From positions 8,768,566 through 8,832,565 of the forward strand of contig OX465115.1 in NCBI GenBank assembly GCA_949987565.1: DNA of 64,000 nt, read 5' to 3'. Under the pieces are notes generated by a model. It was not told the DNA's origin. It did no database searches and saw only the letters and a program-made list of their open reading frames with translations. This DNA comes from Luidia sarsii (lineage: Eukaryota > Echinodermata > Asteroidea > Paxillosida > Luidiidae). This document shows, piece by piece, positions 33,495-44,975 of this stretch. The translations under genes and the position numbers were made by a program. Position 1 is the first letter of the stretch, and every line of letters starts with the position of its first letter.

Positions 33495-35831
33495 TTAGCT
33501 TTTCCGTTCCATACGGAAAAGCTATTGTTCTTGTTCTGATTTTTTAGCTTTTCCGTTTCATACGGAAAAGCTATTGTTCTTGTTCTGATTTTTTTAGCTT
33601 TTCCGTTCCATACGGAAAAGCTATTGTTCTTGTTCTGATTTTTTTTTTTTAGCTTTTCCGTTCCATACGGAAAAGCTATTGTTCTTGTTCTGATTTTTTT
33701 TTTTTGTCTTCTTCTTCTTCTTCTTCTTCTTCTTCTTCTTCTTCTTCTTCTTCTTCTTCTTTTTCTGGTCGGAATAATCCCATAGACAAAGCACAGGGTT
33801 TTTTCGGAGGGCACTTTTGCCATTGAACAAACTTTGATTTTTTTCAAACTTGACAAATGCATAGAACCATTGCTGAAGTTGTGCACAGTTCTCTTTAAAA
33901 CTTCATGACGTCACCATGTGTCACGTGAAAGCGCTTTAAAGGGGCAAATTTCAAATTGCAATAAAAGCAAAAAATTAATTTCGTTTTGTTCCAAGTTTGC
34001 ACTATATCTAAGTTGGGAAAAGGTGTATCCAAAAATTGCCCTCATTTGATCGTGACGTCATCTCATGAATATTAATGAGGTCATAAACTTTTAAGATTTT
34101 AACATTCAATTGAGCATATTTGGCCAACGGAGCAAGATTTTTTTATTGTTTTTGTTTATATCTATTAGGGATGTAGTCTAGAAACACCCTCTGGGGCCAA
34201 AATGCCATGACGCAATCGTGACGTCATCAAAATGCGTGTTTTTAAAACACATATTTGCCAAAGGTCAATCGTCTCGAAATTTGGTGTGCAGGTAGCTATT
34301 GTGCTAGACATTCATAATCCTGAGTTGGGAATTAATTAACCATTGTTCAGAATTGTTATGATTTTGTTCATATTATAATGTAGTCCCATACACTTTGTGC
34401 GCATAATATGCACGTGCTTTAAAGGGGCAACTTGTACACTACACTGTAGTCATTAATTATGGATTCACGTAGGTAGATCTAAACTTCAGACGAAGATTAC
34501 TACCTGAACGAAGAAGAAATCGTATTTTTATTTTGTCTTCAACCGACTCAACATATACCCCGGATTGAAAATATCAAAACATATTTCCGGAATTTCCTTT
34601 GTTTTTCATTGTTTAGGTTTTTTTATACTAAGGGCCATAGGTTTGTGTACAAATTAGCTGTGAAATCCATTAAGGGCCTAATATCAAATACAAATGGCTT
34701 CAAACTTGGCACATACTTAGGTTAGTAGATGGAGATTCATTGCAAAAAGTGAGATCTTCATGACGTCACCACGTGTCACGTGACAGCGCTTTAAAGGGGC
34801 AAATTTCAAACTCAAATAAAAGCAAAAATGCAAATTCGTTTGGTTTCAATTTTGCAGCATATCTAAGTTGGGAAAAGATGTATCCAAAAATTGCCCTCAT
34901 TTGATCGTGACGTCATCTCATGAATATTAATGAGGTCATAAACTTTTAAGATTTTAACATTAAATTGAGCATATTTGGCAAACAGAGCAAGATTTTTTTC
35001 ATTTTTTCGTTTATATCTAATGGGGATGTAGTTTAGAAACACCCTCCGGGAACAAAATGTCATGACGCAATCATGACGTCATCAAAATGCGTGATTTTAA
35101 AGCACATATTAGCCAATGGTCAATCTTCACGAATTTTTGTGGCCAGTTAGCTATTGGGCTAGACATCTTAAATCCTGAGTATGGAACCGATTAAACATTG
35201 TTTTGAATTATTATGATTTGTTAAATATCATTTCTTAGTCCCATAGACTTTGTGCACGATACGTTGGTGTGCCTTTTGGGGTAGGAATGGATGGTACAGG
35301 TTCGAAACAGAGTTGCCACCTTCATGAACTCAATCAAAACGATGCTAAAAGGGGTTTACACCAATATACAGTAAAACTGTGTTTTTCTTCGTTTGTTTGT
35401 GCTTGAGTTGTCACGTGACCACCCTTTAAAGGGCCAACCTGGCATGTGCAATCACGCCACGATCTTAGATCCCGCAGGATCGATATTTAGCATATATCTA
35501 AGTTGGGCAACAATGTATCCAAATATTGCAATAATTATGATGATGAGGTCATCTCATGAATATTAATGAGGTAATAAAAAAACGATATTAAATCAATGGT
35601 TAACTCCCTTGTTGTGCTGTTGCTAGCGCATATAGCATGTGAGAGGAGTTTCAGGGACCAATTAGGTTTCATGACCTTCCTCATGTCATGTGACCCTTTC
35701 CTCCGGTCCAGACCGGAAGTACTGTAGTAATCATGCATGTGCTACTGGTTTTCAGATTTTCAACTTGGTCTTTCTTCGGGAAAAAAAAAGGAAAAGCTAC
35801 ACGTTCTGTTACAACAGACGTATGTTTCTAG
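33495..35831 (+). repeat. L unit, 2337 bp, with four hairpin copies
   Basis: Hairpin copies start at 33497, 33546, 33596 and 33651; the second has loop TTTCATA. (CTT)n of about 18 repeats at 33707-33763. The E-box region reads CACGTGAAAGCG rather than CACGTGACAGCG. Linker 34418-34756. CTAG 35828-35831. This is the last L unit before the S/M/X domain. Confidence 0.88.
33497..33705 (+). repeat. Hairpin minisatellite, four copies
   Basis: Four TTCCATA-type copies of about 50-55 bp with T-runs of variable length, feeding into an 18-repeat (CTT)n. Perfect 10-bp arms are kept in all copies, including the one with a loop substitution. Confidence 0.9.
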
Positions 35832-37014
35832 TTAGCTTTTCCGTTCCATACGGAAAAGCTATTGTTTTTGTTCTGATTTTTTTAGCTTTTCCGCCGCGTA
35901 GCGGAAAAGCTATTGTTCTTGTTCTGATTTTTAGCTTTTCCGTTCCATACGGAAAAGCTATTGTTTTTGTTCTGATTTTTTTTTTAGCTTTTCCGCCGCG
36001 AAGCGGAAAAGCTATTGTTTTTGTTAAGATTTTTCTTTTATGTCTTCTTTTTCTGGTCGTAAAAATCCCATAGACAAAGCACAGGGTTTTTGTGGACGGC
36101 ACTTTTGCCATTGAACACACTTGGATTTTTTTCAAACTTGACAAATGCATAGAGCCCTTGCTGAAGTTGTGCACAGTTGTCTTTAAAACTTCATGACGTC
36201 ACCACGTGTCACGTGACAGCGCTTTAAAGGGGCAAATTTCAAACTGCAATAAAAGCAAAAAAACAATTTCGTTTTGTTCCAAGTTTGCACTATATCTAAG
36301 TTGGGAAAAGGTGTATCCAAAAATTGCCCTCATTTGATCGTGACGTCATCTCATGAATATTAATGAGGTCATAAACTTTTAAGATTTTAACATTCAATTG
36401 AGCATATTTGGCCAACGGAGCAAGATTTTTTTATTGTTTTTGTTTATATCTATTAGGGATGTAGTCTAGAAACATCCTCCAGGGCAAAAATGCCATGACG
36501 CAATCGTGACGTCATCAAAATGCGTGTTTTTAAAACGCATATTTGTCAAAGGTCAATCGTCACGAAATTTGTTGGGCATTTAGCTATTGGGCTAGACATT
36601 CTAGATCCTGAGTTTTGAAGTAATTGATCATTGTTCAGAATTATTATGATTTTTTGAAAAATATAATGAAGTCCCATACACATTGTGCACGAAATATGCA
36701 CGTGCGTTTTGGGGTAGGAATGGAGGATACGGGTTCGAAACCCAGTGACGTAAACTCTCTTTTTTTCGTCCGTCACAAATTCAATTAAAACGACGCGAAG
36801 TGGGCCTTAACCTATTATAGAATAAACATATGTATTTTGTTCTCTTTTTCTTTGTCTGTTTTTGCTTGGGTGGTCACGTGAAAGGGCCAAACCGTCAATC
36901 ACGATGCTACCTATCCGCGTATCAGACAGTTGCTGTGAAGTGCGCCCTCATGTGGTGCAGAAAGAAAATAAATGGCTGGTGTACCGCATAATTTTTTCGG
37001 AAGGCATTTTTGCC
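35832..37014 (+). repeat. Unit without terminal tail: hairpins + core-1 + X segment
   Basis: Four hairpin copies (35834, 35884, 35933, 35986) alternate the TTCCATA loop with the CGCGTAG/CGCGAAG type. The last ends TTAAGATTTTTCTTTTATG, as at 58.17 kb. Core-1 follows, then X at 36740-37014. There is no B- or A-tail: X runs straight into the next core through the shared GGCATTTTTGCCATTGAAC. A very similar arrangement occurs at 44976-46005. Confidence 0.85.
35834..36035 (+). repeat. Hairpin minisatellite, four copies with alternating loops
   Basis: Loop order is TTCCATA, CGCGTA, TTCCATA, CGCGAA, where the second and fourth have the stem lengthened by a C:G pair. Arms are perfect in all four. The alternation suggests exchange between two older hairpin lineages. 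Confidence 0.88.
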
Positions 37015-37550
37015 ATTGAACAAACTATGATTTTTTTCAAACTTGACAAATATATAGAGCCCTTGCTGAAGTTGTGCGCAGTTGTCTTGAAAACTTCATG
37101 ACGTCACCACGTGTCAAGTGACAGCGCTTTAAAGGGGCAAATTTCAAACTTCAATAAAAGCAAAAAAGCAATTTTGTTTTGTTCCAAGTTTGCACTATAT
37201 CTAAGTTGGGAAAAGGTGTATCCAAAAATTGCCCTCATTTGATCGTGACGTCATCTCATGAATATTAATGAGGTCATAAACTTTTAAGATTTTAACATTC
37301 AATTGAGCATATTTGGCCAACGGAACAAGCTTTTTTTCATTTTTTCGATTATATCTATTGGGGATGTAGTTTATAAACACCCTCCGGAGCCAAAATGCCA
37401 TGACGCAATCATGACGTCATCAAAATGCGTGTTTTTAATACGCATATTTGCCAAAGGTCAATCGTCTCGAAATTTGGTAGGCATTTAGCTATTGGGCTAG
37501 ACATTCTAAATCCTGAGTTTGGAAACAATCGACCATTGTTAAGAATTATT
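37015..37550 (+). repeat. Truncated core-1 joined directly to a hairpin
   Basis: A core-1 entered from X, with CRE-type sites present but CACGTGTCAAGTGAC in place of the perfect E-box palindrome. It stops at GAATTATT, where other cores read GAATTATTATGATTTTT, and goes directly to AGCTTTTCCG at 37551. The 3' end, T-arm motif and tail are missing. The join shares TTA with the usual CTAG-TTAGC junction. Confidence 0.85.
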
Positions 37551-38397
37551 AGCTTTTCCGTCGCGAAGCGAAGCGGAAAAGCTATTGCTTTTGTTAAGAT
37601 TTTTTTTTTTTTTCTTGTGCCAAAATCCCATAGACTTTGTGCAGGGGTTTTGTGGACGGCACTTTTGCCATTGAACACACTTGGATTTTTTTCAAACTTG
37701 ACAAATGCATAGAGCCCTTGCTGAAGTTGTGCACAGTTGTCTTGAAAACTTCATGACGTCCCCACGTGTCACGTGACAGCGCTTTAAAGGGGCAAATTTC
37801 AAACTGCAATAAAAGCAAAAATGCAATTTCGTTTTGTTCCAAGTTTGCACTATATCTAAGTTGGGAAAAGGTGTATCCAAAAATTGCCCTCATTTGATCG
37901 TGACGTCATCTCATGAATATTAATGAGGTCATAAACATTTAAGATTTTAACATTCAATTGAGCATATTTGGCCAACGGAGCAAGTTTTTTTTTCATTTTT
38001 TCGATTATATCTATTGGGGATGTAGTTTATAAACACCCTCTGAGGCCAAAATGCCATGACGCAATCGTGACGTCATCAAAATGCGTGTTTTAAAAACGCA
38101 TATTTGCCAAAGGTCAATCGTCTCGAAATTTGCTAGGCATTTAGCTATTGGGCTAGACATTCTAAATCCTGAGTTTGGAAACAATCGACCATTGTTCAGA
38201 ATTATTATGATTTTTTGAATGTTATAATGAAGTCCCATACACTTTGTGCACGAAATATGCACGTGCGTTTTGGGGTAGAAATTGAGGTTCCGAGTTCGAA
38301 TCCCGCTGATGTCAATTTTTTTTTTCAATTTTTTTTTTAAGAGAACCAGATGCGGAAAAGCGTTATGTTCTGTTAGCAAACAGACATAAATCTCTAG
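37551..38397 (+). repeat. S unit, 847 bp
   Basis: One hairpin with the enlarged loop form CGTCGCGAAGCGAAGCGG, T-run, then the start variant TGTGCCAAAATCCC ATAGACTTTGTGCAGGGG. The first TGACGTCA is TGACGTCC here. The 38594-39430 unit matches it at +1043. B-box-like AGTTCGAATCCCGC; B-tail loop is AGCA; CTAG 38394-38397. Confidence 0.87.
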
Positions 38398-38591
38398 TTA
38401 TGATTTTTTTAATGTTATAATGAAGTCCCATACACTTTGTGCACGAAATATGCACGTGCGTTTTGGGGTAGAAATTGAGGTTCCGAGTTCGAATCCCGCT
38501 GATGTCAATATTTTTTTTTTTTTTTTTTTTTTTTAAGAGGCAGATGCGGAAAAGCGTTATGTTCTGTTAGCCAACAGACATAAATCTCTAG
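38398..38591 (+). repeat. 194-bp tandem duplication of an S-unit 3' end
   Basis: After CTAG at 38397 the sequence restarts at TTATGATTTTTTT, matching 38205-38397. It repeats the core-1 3' end, B-box-like motif, a longer T-run and B-tail, ending in CTAG at 38588-38591. It contains no core. The duplication boundary coincides exactly with CTAG. Confidence 0.9.
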
Positions 38592-39430
38592 TTAGCTTTT
38601 CCGTCGCGAAGCGAAGCGGAAAAGCTATTGCTTTTGTTAAGATTTTTTTTTTTTTTCTTGTGCCAAAATCCCATAGACTTTGTGCAGGGGTTTTGTGGAC
38701 GGCACTTTTGCCATTGAACACACTTGGATTTTTTTCAAACTTGACAAATGCATAGAGCCCTTGCTGAAGTTGTGCACAGTTGTCTTGAAAACTTCATGAC
38801 GTCACCACGTGTCACGTGACAGCGCTTTAAAGGGGCAAATTTCAAACTGCAATAAAAGCAAAAATGCAATTTCGTTTTGTTCCAAGTTTGCACTATATCT
38901 AAGTTGGGAAAAGGTGTATCCATAAATTGCCCTCATTTGATCGTGACGTCATCTCATGAATATTAATGAGGTCATAAAGTTTTAAGATTTTAACATTCAA
39001 TTGAGCATATTTGGCCAACGGAGCAAGATTTTTTTCATTTTTTCGATTATAACTATTGGGGATGTAGTTTATAAACACCCTCTGGGGCCAAAATGCCATG
39101 ACGCAATCGTGACGTCATCAAAATGCGTGTTTTTAAAACGCATATTTGCCAAAGGTCAATCGTCTCGAAATTTGGTAGGCATTTAGCTATTAGGCTAGAC
39201 ATTCTAAATCCTGAGTTTCGAAACAATTGACCATTGTTCAGAATTATTATGATTTTTTGAATGTTATAATGAAGTCCCATACACTTTGTGCACGAAATAT
39301 GCACATGCGTTTTGGGGTAGAAATTGAGGTTACGAGTTCGAATCCAGCTGATGTCAATTTTTTTTTTTTTTAAGAGAGCCAGATGCGGAAAAGCGTTATG
39401 TTCTGTTAGCCAACAGACATAAATCTCTAG
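38592..39430 (+). repeat. S unit, 839 bp
   Basis: One enlarged-loop hairpin as at 37551; the first 600 bp match that unit at +1043 with scattered changes (TGACGTCA intact here). B-box-like motif reads AGTTCGAATCCAGC, with the second half altered. B-tail CTAG 39427-39430. Confidence 0.87.
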
Positions 39431-40776
39431 TTTTTTTTTTAGCTTTTCCGTTCCATACGGAAAAGCTATTGTTTTTGTTCTGATTTTTAGCTTTTCCGTT
39501 CCATACGGAAAAGCTATTGTTTTTGTTCTGATTTTTTTTTTTTTTCTTCTTCTTCTTCTTCTTTTTCTGGTCGGAATTTTCCCATAGACAAAGCACAGGG
39601 TTTTTGTGACCGGCACTTTTGCCATTGAACACACTTGGATTTTTTTCAAACTTGGCAAATGCATAGAGCCAATGTTGAGCTAGTGCACAGTGGTCTTGAA
39701 AATGTCATGACGTCACCACGTGTCACGTGACAGCGCTTTAAAGGGGCAAATTTCAAACTGCAATAAAAGCAAAAACGCAATTTCGTTTTGTTCCAAGTTT
39801 GCACTATATCCAAGTTGGGAAAAGGTGTATCCAAAAATTGCCCTCATTTGATCGTGACGTCATCTCATGAATATTAATGAGGTCATGAACTTTTCAGATT
39901 TTCACATTCAATTGAGCATATTTGGCCAACGGAGCAAGATTTTTTTCATTTTTTCGTTTATATCTAATGGGGATGTAGTTTAGAAACACCCTCCGTGGCC
40001 AAAATGCCATGACGCAATCGTGACGTCATCAAAATGCGTGTTTTTAAAGCACATATTTGCCAAAGGTCAATCGTCTCAAAATTTGGTGGGCATTTAGCTA
40101 TTGGGCTAGACATCTTAAATCCTGAGTTTGGAAGCAATTGACCATTGTTCAGACTTATTATGATTTTTTGAAAAATATAATGAAGTCCCATACACTTTGT
40201 GCACAAAATATGCACGTGCGTTTTGGGTTAGGAATGGAGGTTACGGGTTCGAAACAGAGTTGCCACCTTCATGAACTCAATCAAAACGATGCTAAAAGGG
40301 GTTTACACCATTATACAGTAAAACTGTGTTTTTTTTCGTTTGTTTGTGCTTGAGTTGTCACGTGACCGCCCTTTAAAGGGCCAACCTGGCATGTGCAATC
40401 ACGCCACGATCTTAGATCCCGCAGGATCAATATTTAGCATATATCTAAGTTGGGCAACAGTGTATCCAAATATTGCAATAATTATGATGATGAGGTCATC
40501 TCATGAATATTAATGAGGTAATAAAAAAAACGATATTAAATCAATGGTTAACTCCCTTGTTGTGCTGTTGCTAGCGCATATAGCATGTGAGAGGAGTTTC
40601 AGGGACCAAGGTTTCATGACCTTCCTCATGTCATGTGACCCTTTCCTCCGGTCCAGACCGGAAGTACTGTAGTAATCATGCATGTGCTACTGGTTTTCAG
40701 ATTTTCAACTTGGTCTTTCTTCTGGAAAAAAAAAGGAAAAGCTACACGTTCTGTTACAACAGACGTATGTTTCTAG
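39431..40776 (+). repeat. M unit, 1346 bp, tandem pair member
   Basis: Two hairpin copies (39441, 39489) and a short (CTT)n. Core has CATGAACTTTTCAGATTTTCAC, then switches at TTCGAA to core-3 with the 5-bp deletion and GCCCTTTAAAGGGC palindrome. The next unit is a near copy at +1293. CTAG 40773-40776. Confidence 0.88.
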
Positions 40777-42069
40777 TTTTTTTTAGCTTTTCCGTTCCAT
40801 ACGGAAAAGCTATTGTTCTTGTTCTGATTTTTTTTTTTTTTCTTCTTCTTCTTCTTTTTCTGGTCGGAATTTTCCCATAGATAAAGCACAGGGTTTTTGT
40901 GACCGGCACTTTTGCCATTGAACACACTTGGATTTTTTTCAAACTTGGCAAATGCATAGAGCCAATGTTGAGGTAGTGCACAGTGGTCTTGAAAATGTCA
41001 TGACGTCACCACGTGTCACGTGACAGCGCTTTAAAGGGGCAAATTTCAAACTGCAATAAAAGCAAAAAAGCAATTTCGTTTTGTTCCAAGTTTGCACTAT
41101 ATCCAAGTTGGGAAAAGGTGTATCCAAAAATTGCCCTCATTTGATCGTGACGTCATCTCATGAATATTAATGAGGTCATGAACTTTTCAGATTTTCGCAT
41201 TCAATTGAGCATATTTGGCCAACGGAGCAAGATTTTTTTCATTTTTTCGTTTATATCTAATGGGGATGTAGTTTAGAAACACCCTCCGTGGCCAAAATGC
41301 CATGACGCAATCGTGACGTCATCAAAATGCGTGTTTTTAAAGCACATATTTGCCAAAGGTCAATCGTCTCAAAATTTGGTGGGCATTTAGCTATTGGGCT
41401 AGACATCTTAAATCCTGAGTTTGGAAGCAATTGACCATTGTTCAGACTTATTATGATTTTTTGAAAAATATAATGAAGTCCCATACACTTTGTGCACAAA
41501 ATATGCACGTGCGTTTTGGGTTAGGAATGGAGGTTACGGGTTCGAAACAGAGTTGCCACCTTCATGAACTCAATCAAAACGATGCTAAAAGGGGTTTACA
41601 CCATTATACAGTAAAACTGTGGTTTTTTTCGTTTGTTTGTGCTTGAGTTGTCACGTGACCGCCCTTTAAAGGGCCAACCTGGCATGTGCAATCACGCCAC
41701 GATCTTAGATCCCGCAGGATCAATATTTAGCATATATCTAATTTGGGCAACAGTGTATCCAAATATTGCAATAATTATGATGATGAGGTCATCTCATGAA
41801 TATTAATGAGGTAATAAAAAAAACGATATTAAATCAATGGTTAACTCCCTTGTTGTGCTGTTGCTAGCGCATATAGCATGTGAGAGGAGTTTCAGGGACC
41901 AAGGTTTCATGACCTTCCTCGTGTCATGTGACCCTTTCCTCCGGTCCAGACCGGAAGTACTGTAGTAATCATGCATGTGCTACTGGTTTTCAGATTTTCA
42001 ACTTGGTCTTTCTTCTGAAAAAAAAAAGGAAAAGCTACACGTTCTGTTACAACAGACGTATGTTTCTAG
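40777..42069 (+). repeat. M unit, 1293 bp, tandem pair member
   Basis: One hairpin copy and a short (CTT)n. Apart from the hairpin number it matches 39431-40776 closely, including ATTATACAGTAAAACTG and the core-3 deletion. It differs by GATTTTCGCATTC and CTAATTTGGGCAAC. CTAG 42066-42069. Confidence 0.88.
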
Positions 42070-42888
42070 TTTGTCTTCTTCTTCTTCTTTTTCTGGTCGT
42101 AAAAATCCCATAGACAAAGCGCAGGGTTTTTGTGGACGGCACTTTTGCCATTGAACACACTTGGATTTTTATCAAACTTGACAAATGCATAGAGCCCTTG
42201 CTGAAGTTGTGCACAGTTGTCTTTAAAACTTCATGACGTCACCACGTGTCACGTGACAGCGCTTTAAAGGGGCAAATTTCAAACTGCAATAAAAGCAAAT
42301 AAGCAATTTCGTTTAGTTCCAAAATTGCACTATATCTAAGTTGGGAAAAGGTGTATCCAAAAATTGCCCTCATTTGATCGTGACGTCATCTCATGAATAT
42401 TAATGAGGTCATAAACTTTTAAGATTTTAACATTCAATTGAGCATATTTGGCCAACGGAGCAAGATTTTTCTATTGTTTTTGTTTATATCTATTAGGGAT
42501 GTAGTCTAGAAACACCCTCTGGGGCCAAAATGCCATGACGCAATCGTGACGTCATCAAAATGCGTGTTTTTAGAACGCATATTTGCCAAAGGTCAATCGT
42601 CTCGAAATTTAATGTGCAGGTAGCTATTGTGCTAGACATTCATAATCCTGAGTTTGGAAGCAATCGATCATTGTTCAGAATTATTATGATTTTTTGAAAA
42701 ATATAATGAGGTCCCATACACTTTGTGCACAAAATATGCACGTGCGTTTTGGGTTAGGAATGGAGGTTACGGGTTCGAATCCCGTTGATGTCAATTTTTT
42801 TTCAATCAATTTTTTTTTAGTTTTTTTTTAAGAAAACCAGATGCGGAAAAGCGTTATGTTCTGTTTGCCAACAGACATAAATTTCTAG
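42070..42888 (+). repeat. S unit, 819 bp
   Basis: No hairpin; short (CTT)n and the start variant GGTCGTAAAAATCCC. The variant GCAAATAAGCAATTTCG / TTAGTTCCAAAATTGC is shared with 55672-56475. A perfect T-arm-like hairpin lies at 42769-42785. B-tail loop is TGCC, spacer CATAAATTT, CTAG 42885-42888. Confidence 0.87.
42769..42792 (+). promoter_or_regulatory. tRNA T-arm-like hairpin / B-box-like motif, second perfect copy
   Basis: ACGGG/CCCGT stem (42769-42773 and 42781-42785) around TTCGAAT, identical to the 1064-1080 copy although the two units belong to different parts of the array. A T-run follows. No full tRNA structure is found upstream. Confidence 0.4.
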
Positions 42889-43741
42889 TTAGCTTTTCCG
42901 TTCCATACGGAAAAGCTATTGTTCTTGTTCTGATTTTTTTTTTTTTTCTTCTTCTTTTTCTGGTCGGAATAATCCCATAGACTTTGTACAGGGTTTTAGT
43001 AAGCGCCACTTTGGCCATTGAACACACTTGGATTTTTTTGAAACTTTGCAAATGTATAGAGCCCTTGCTGAAGTCGTGCACAGTTGTCTTTAAATCTTCA
43101 TGACGTCACCACGTGTCACGTGATAGCGCCTTAAAGGGACAAATTTCAAACTCCAATAAAAGCAAAAGTACAAGTTCGTTTGGTTTCAATTTTGCAGTAT
43201 ATCTAAGTTGGGAAAAGGTGTATCCAAAAATTGCCCTCATTTGATCGTGACGTCATCTCATGAATATTAATGAGGTCATAAACTTTTAAGATTTTAACAT
43301 TCAATTGAGCATATTTGGCCAACGGAGCAAGATTTTTTTCATTTTTTCGATTATATCTATTGGGGATGTAGTTTATAAACACCCTCCGGAGCCAAAATGC
43401 CATGACGCAATCGTGACGTCATCAAAATGCTTGTTTTTAAAACGCATATTTGCCAAAAGTCAATCGTCTCGAAATTTGGTATGCATTTAGCTATTGGGCT
43501 AGACATTCTAAATCTTGAGTTTGGAAGCAATTGACCATTGTTCAGAATTATTATGATTTTTTGAATGTTATAATGAAGTCCCATACACTTTGTGCACGAA
43601 ATATGCACGTGCGTTTTGGGGTAGAAATTGAGGTTACGAGTTCGAATCCCGCTGATGTCAATTTTTTTTTTTTTTTTTTTTGAAGAGAGCCAGATGCGGA
43701 AAAGCGTTATGTTCTGTTAGCCAACAGACATAAATCTCTAG
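42889..43741 (+). repeat. S unit, 853 bp
   Basis: One hairpin copy, T-run and two CTT. Start variant is AATAATCCCATAGACTTTGTACAGGGTTTTAG, shared with 46731 and 47635. E-box palindrome is altered to CACGTGATAGCG. B-box-like AGTTCGAATCCCGC, very long T-run, B-tail CTAG 43738-43741. Confidence 0.87.
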
Positions 43742-44975
43742 TTTCTTCTTCTTCTTCTTTTTCTGGTCGGAATTTTCCCATAGACAAAGCACAGGGTTTT
43801 TGTGACCGGCACTTTTGCCATTGAACACACTTGGATTTTTTTCAAACTTGGCAAATGCATAGAGCCAATGTTGAGCTAGTGCACAGTAGTCTTGAAAATG
43901 TCATGACGTCACCACGTGTCACGTGACAGCGCTTTAAAGGGGCAAATTTCAAACTGCAATAAAAGCAAAAAAGCAATTTCGTTTTGTTCCAAGTTTGCAC
44001 TATATCCAAGTTGGGAAAAGGTGTATCCAAAAATTGCCCTCATTTGATTGTGACGTCATCTCATGAATATTAATGAGGTCATAAACTTTTAAGATTTTAA
44101 CATTCAATTGAGCATATTTTGCCAACGGAGCAAGATTTTTTTCATTTTTTCGATTATATCTATTGGGGATGTAGTTTAGAAACAGCCTCCGGGGCCAAAA
44201 TGCCATGACGCAATCGTGACGTCATCAAAATGCGTGTTTTTAAAACGCATATTTGCCAAAGGTCAATCGTCTCGACATTTGGTGTGCAGGTAGCTAGTGG
44301 GCTAGATATTTTAAATCCTGAGTTTGGAAGCAATTGACCATTGTTCAGAATTATTATGATTTTTTGAAAAATATAATGAAGTCCCATACACTTTGTGCAC
44401 AAAATATGCACGTGCGTTTTGGGTTAGGAATGGAGGTTACGGGTTCGAAACAGAGTTGCCACCTTCATGAACTCAATCAAAACGATGCTAAAAGGGGTTT
44501 ACACCAATATACAGTAAAACTGTGGTTTTTTTCGTTTGTTTGTGCTTGAGTTGTCACGTGACCACCCTTTAAAGGGCCAACCTGGCATGTGCAATCACGC
44601 CACGATCTTAGATCCCGCAGGATCGATATTTAGCATATATCTAAGTTGGGCAACAATGTATCCAAATATTGCAATAATTATGATGATGAGGTCATCTCAT
44701 GAATATTAATGAGGTAATAAAAAAACCGATATTAAATCAATGGTTAACTCCCTTGTTGTGCTGTTGCTAGCGCATATAGCATGTGAGAGGAGTTTCAGGG
44801 ACCAATTAGGTTTCATGACCTTCCTCATGTCATGTGACCCTTTCCTCCGGTCCAGACCGGAAGTACTGTAGTAATCATGCATGTGCTACTGGTTTTCAGA
44901 TTTTCAACTTGGTCTTTCTTCGGGGGAAAAAAAGGAAAAGCTACACGTTCTGTTACAACAGACGTATGTTTCTAG
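43742..44975 (+). repeat. M unit, 1234 bp
   Basis: CTAG is followed by TTTCTTCTTCTTC. Core-1 switches to core-3 at TTCGAA near 44437. Core-3 is the full-length form (no 5-bp deletion) and resembles the L-unit type, so this M unit is a mosaic. CTAG 44972-44975. Confidence 0.87.

Noticed and set aside
39053..39664. 203-residue open frame on the - strand
   Set aside because: It runs through a B-tail, two hairpin repeats and a (CTT)n tract; its low-complexity Lys/Arg run and repeated motif are translations of those repeats. Frames of this kind recur wherever the same modules occur and have no recognised domain.
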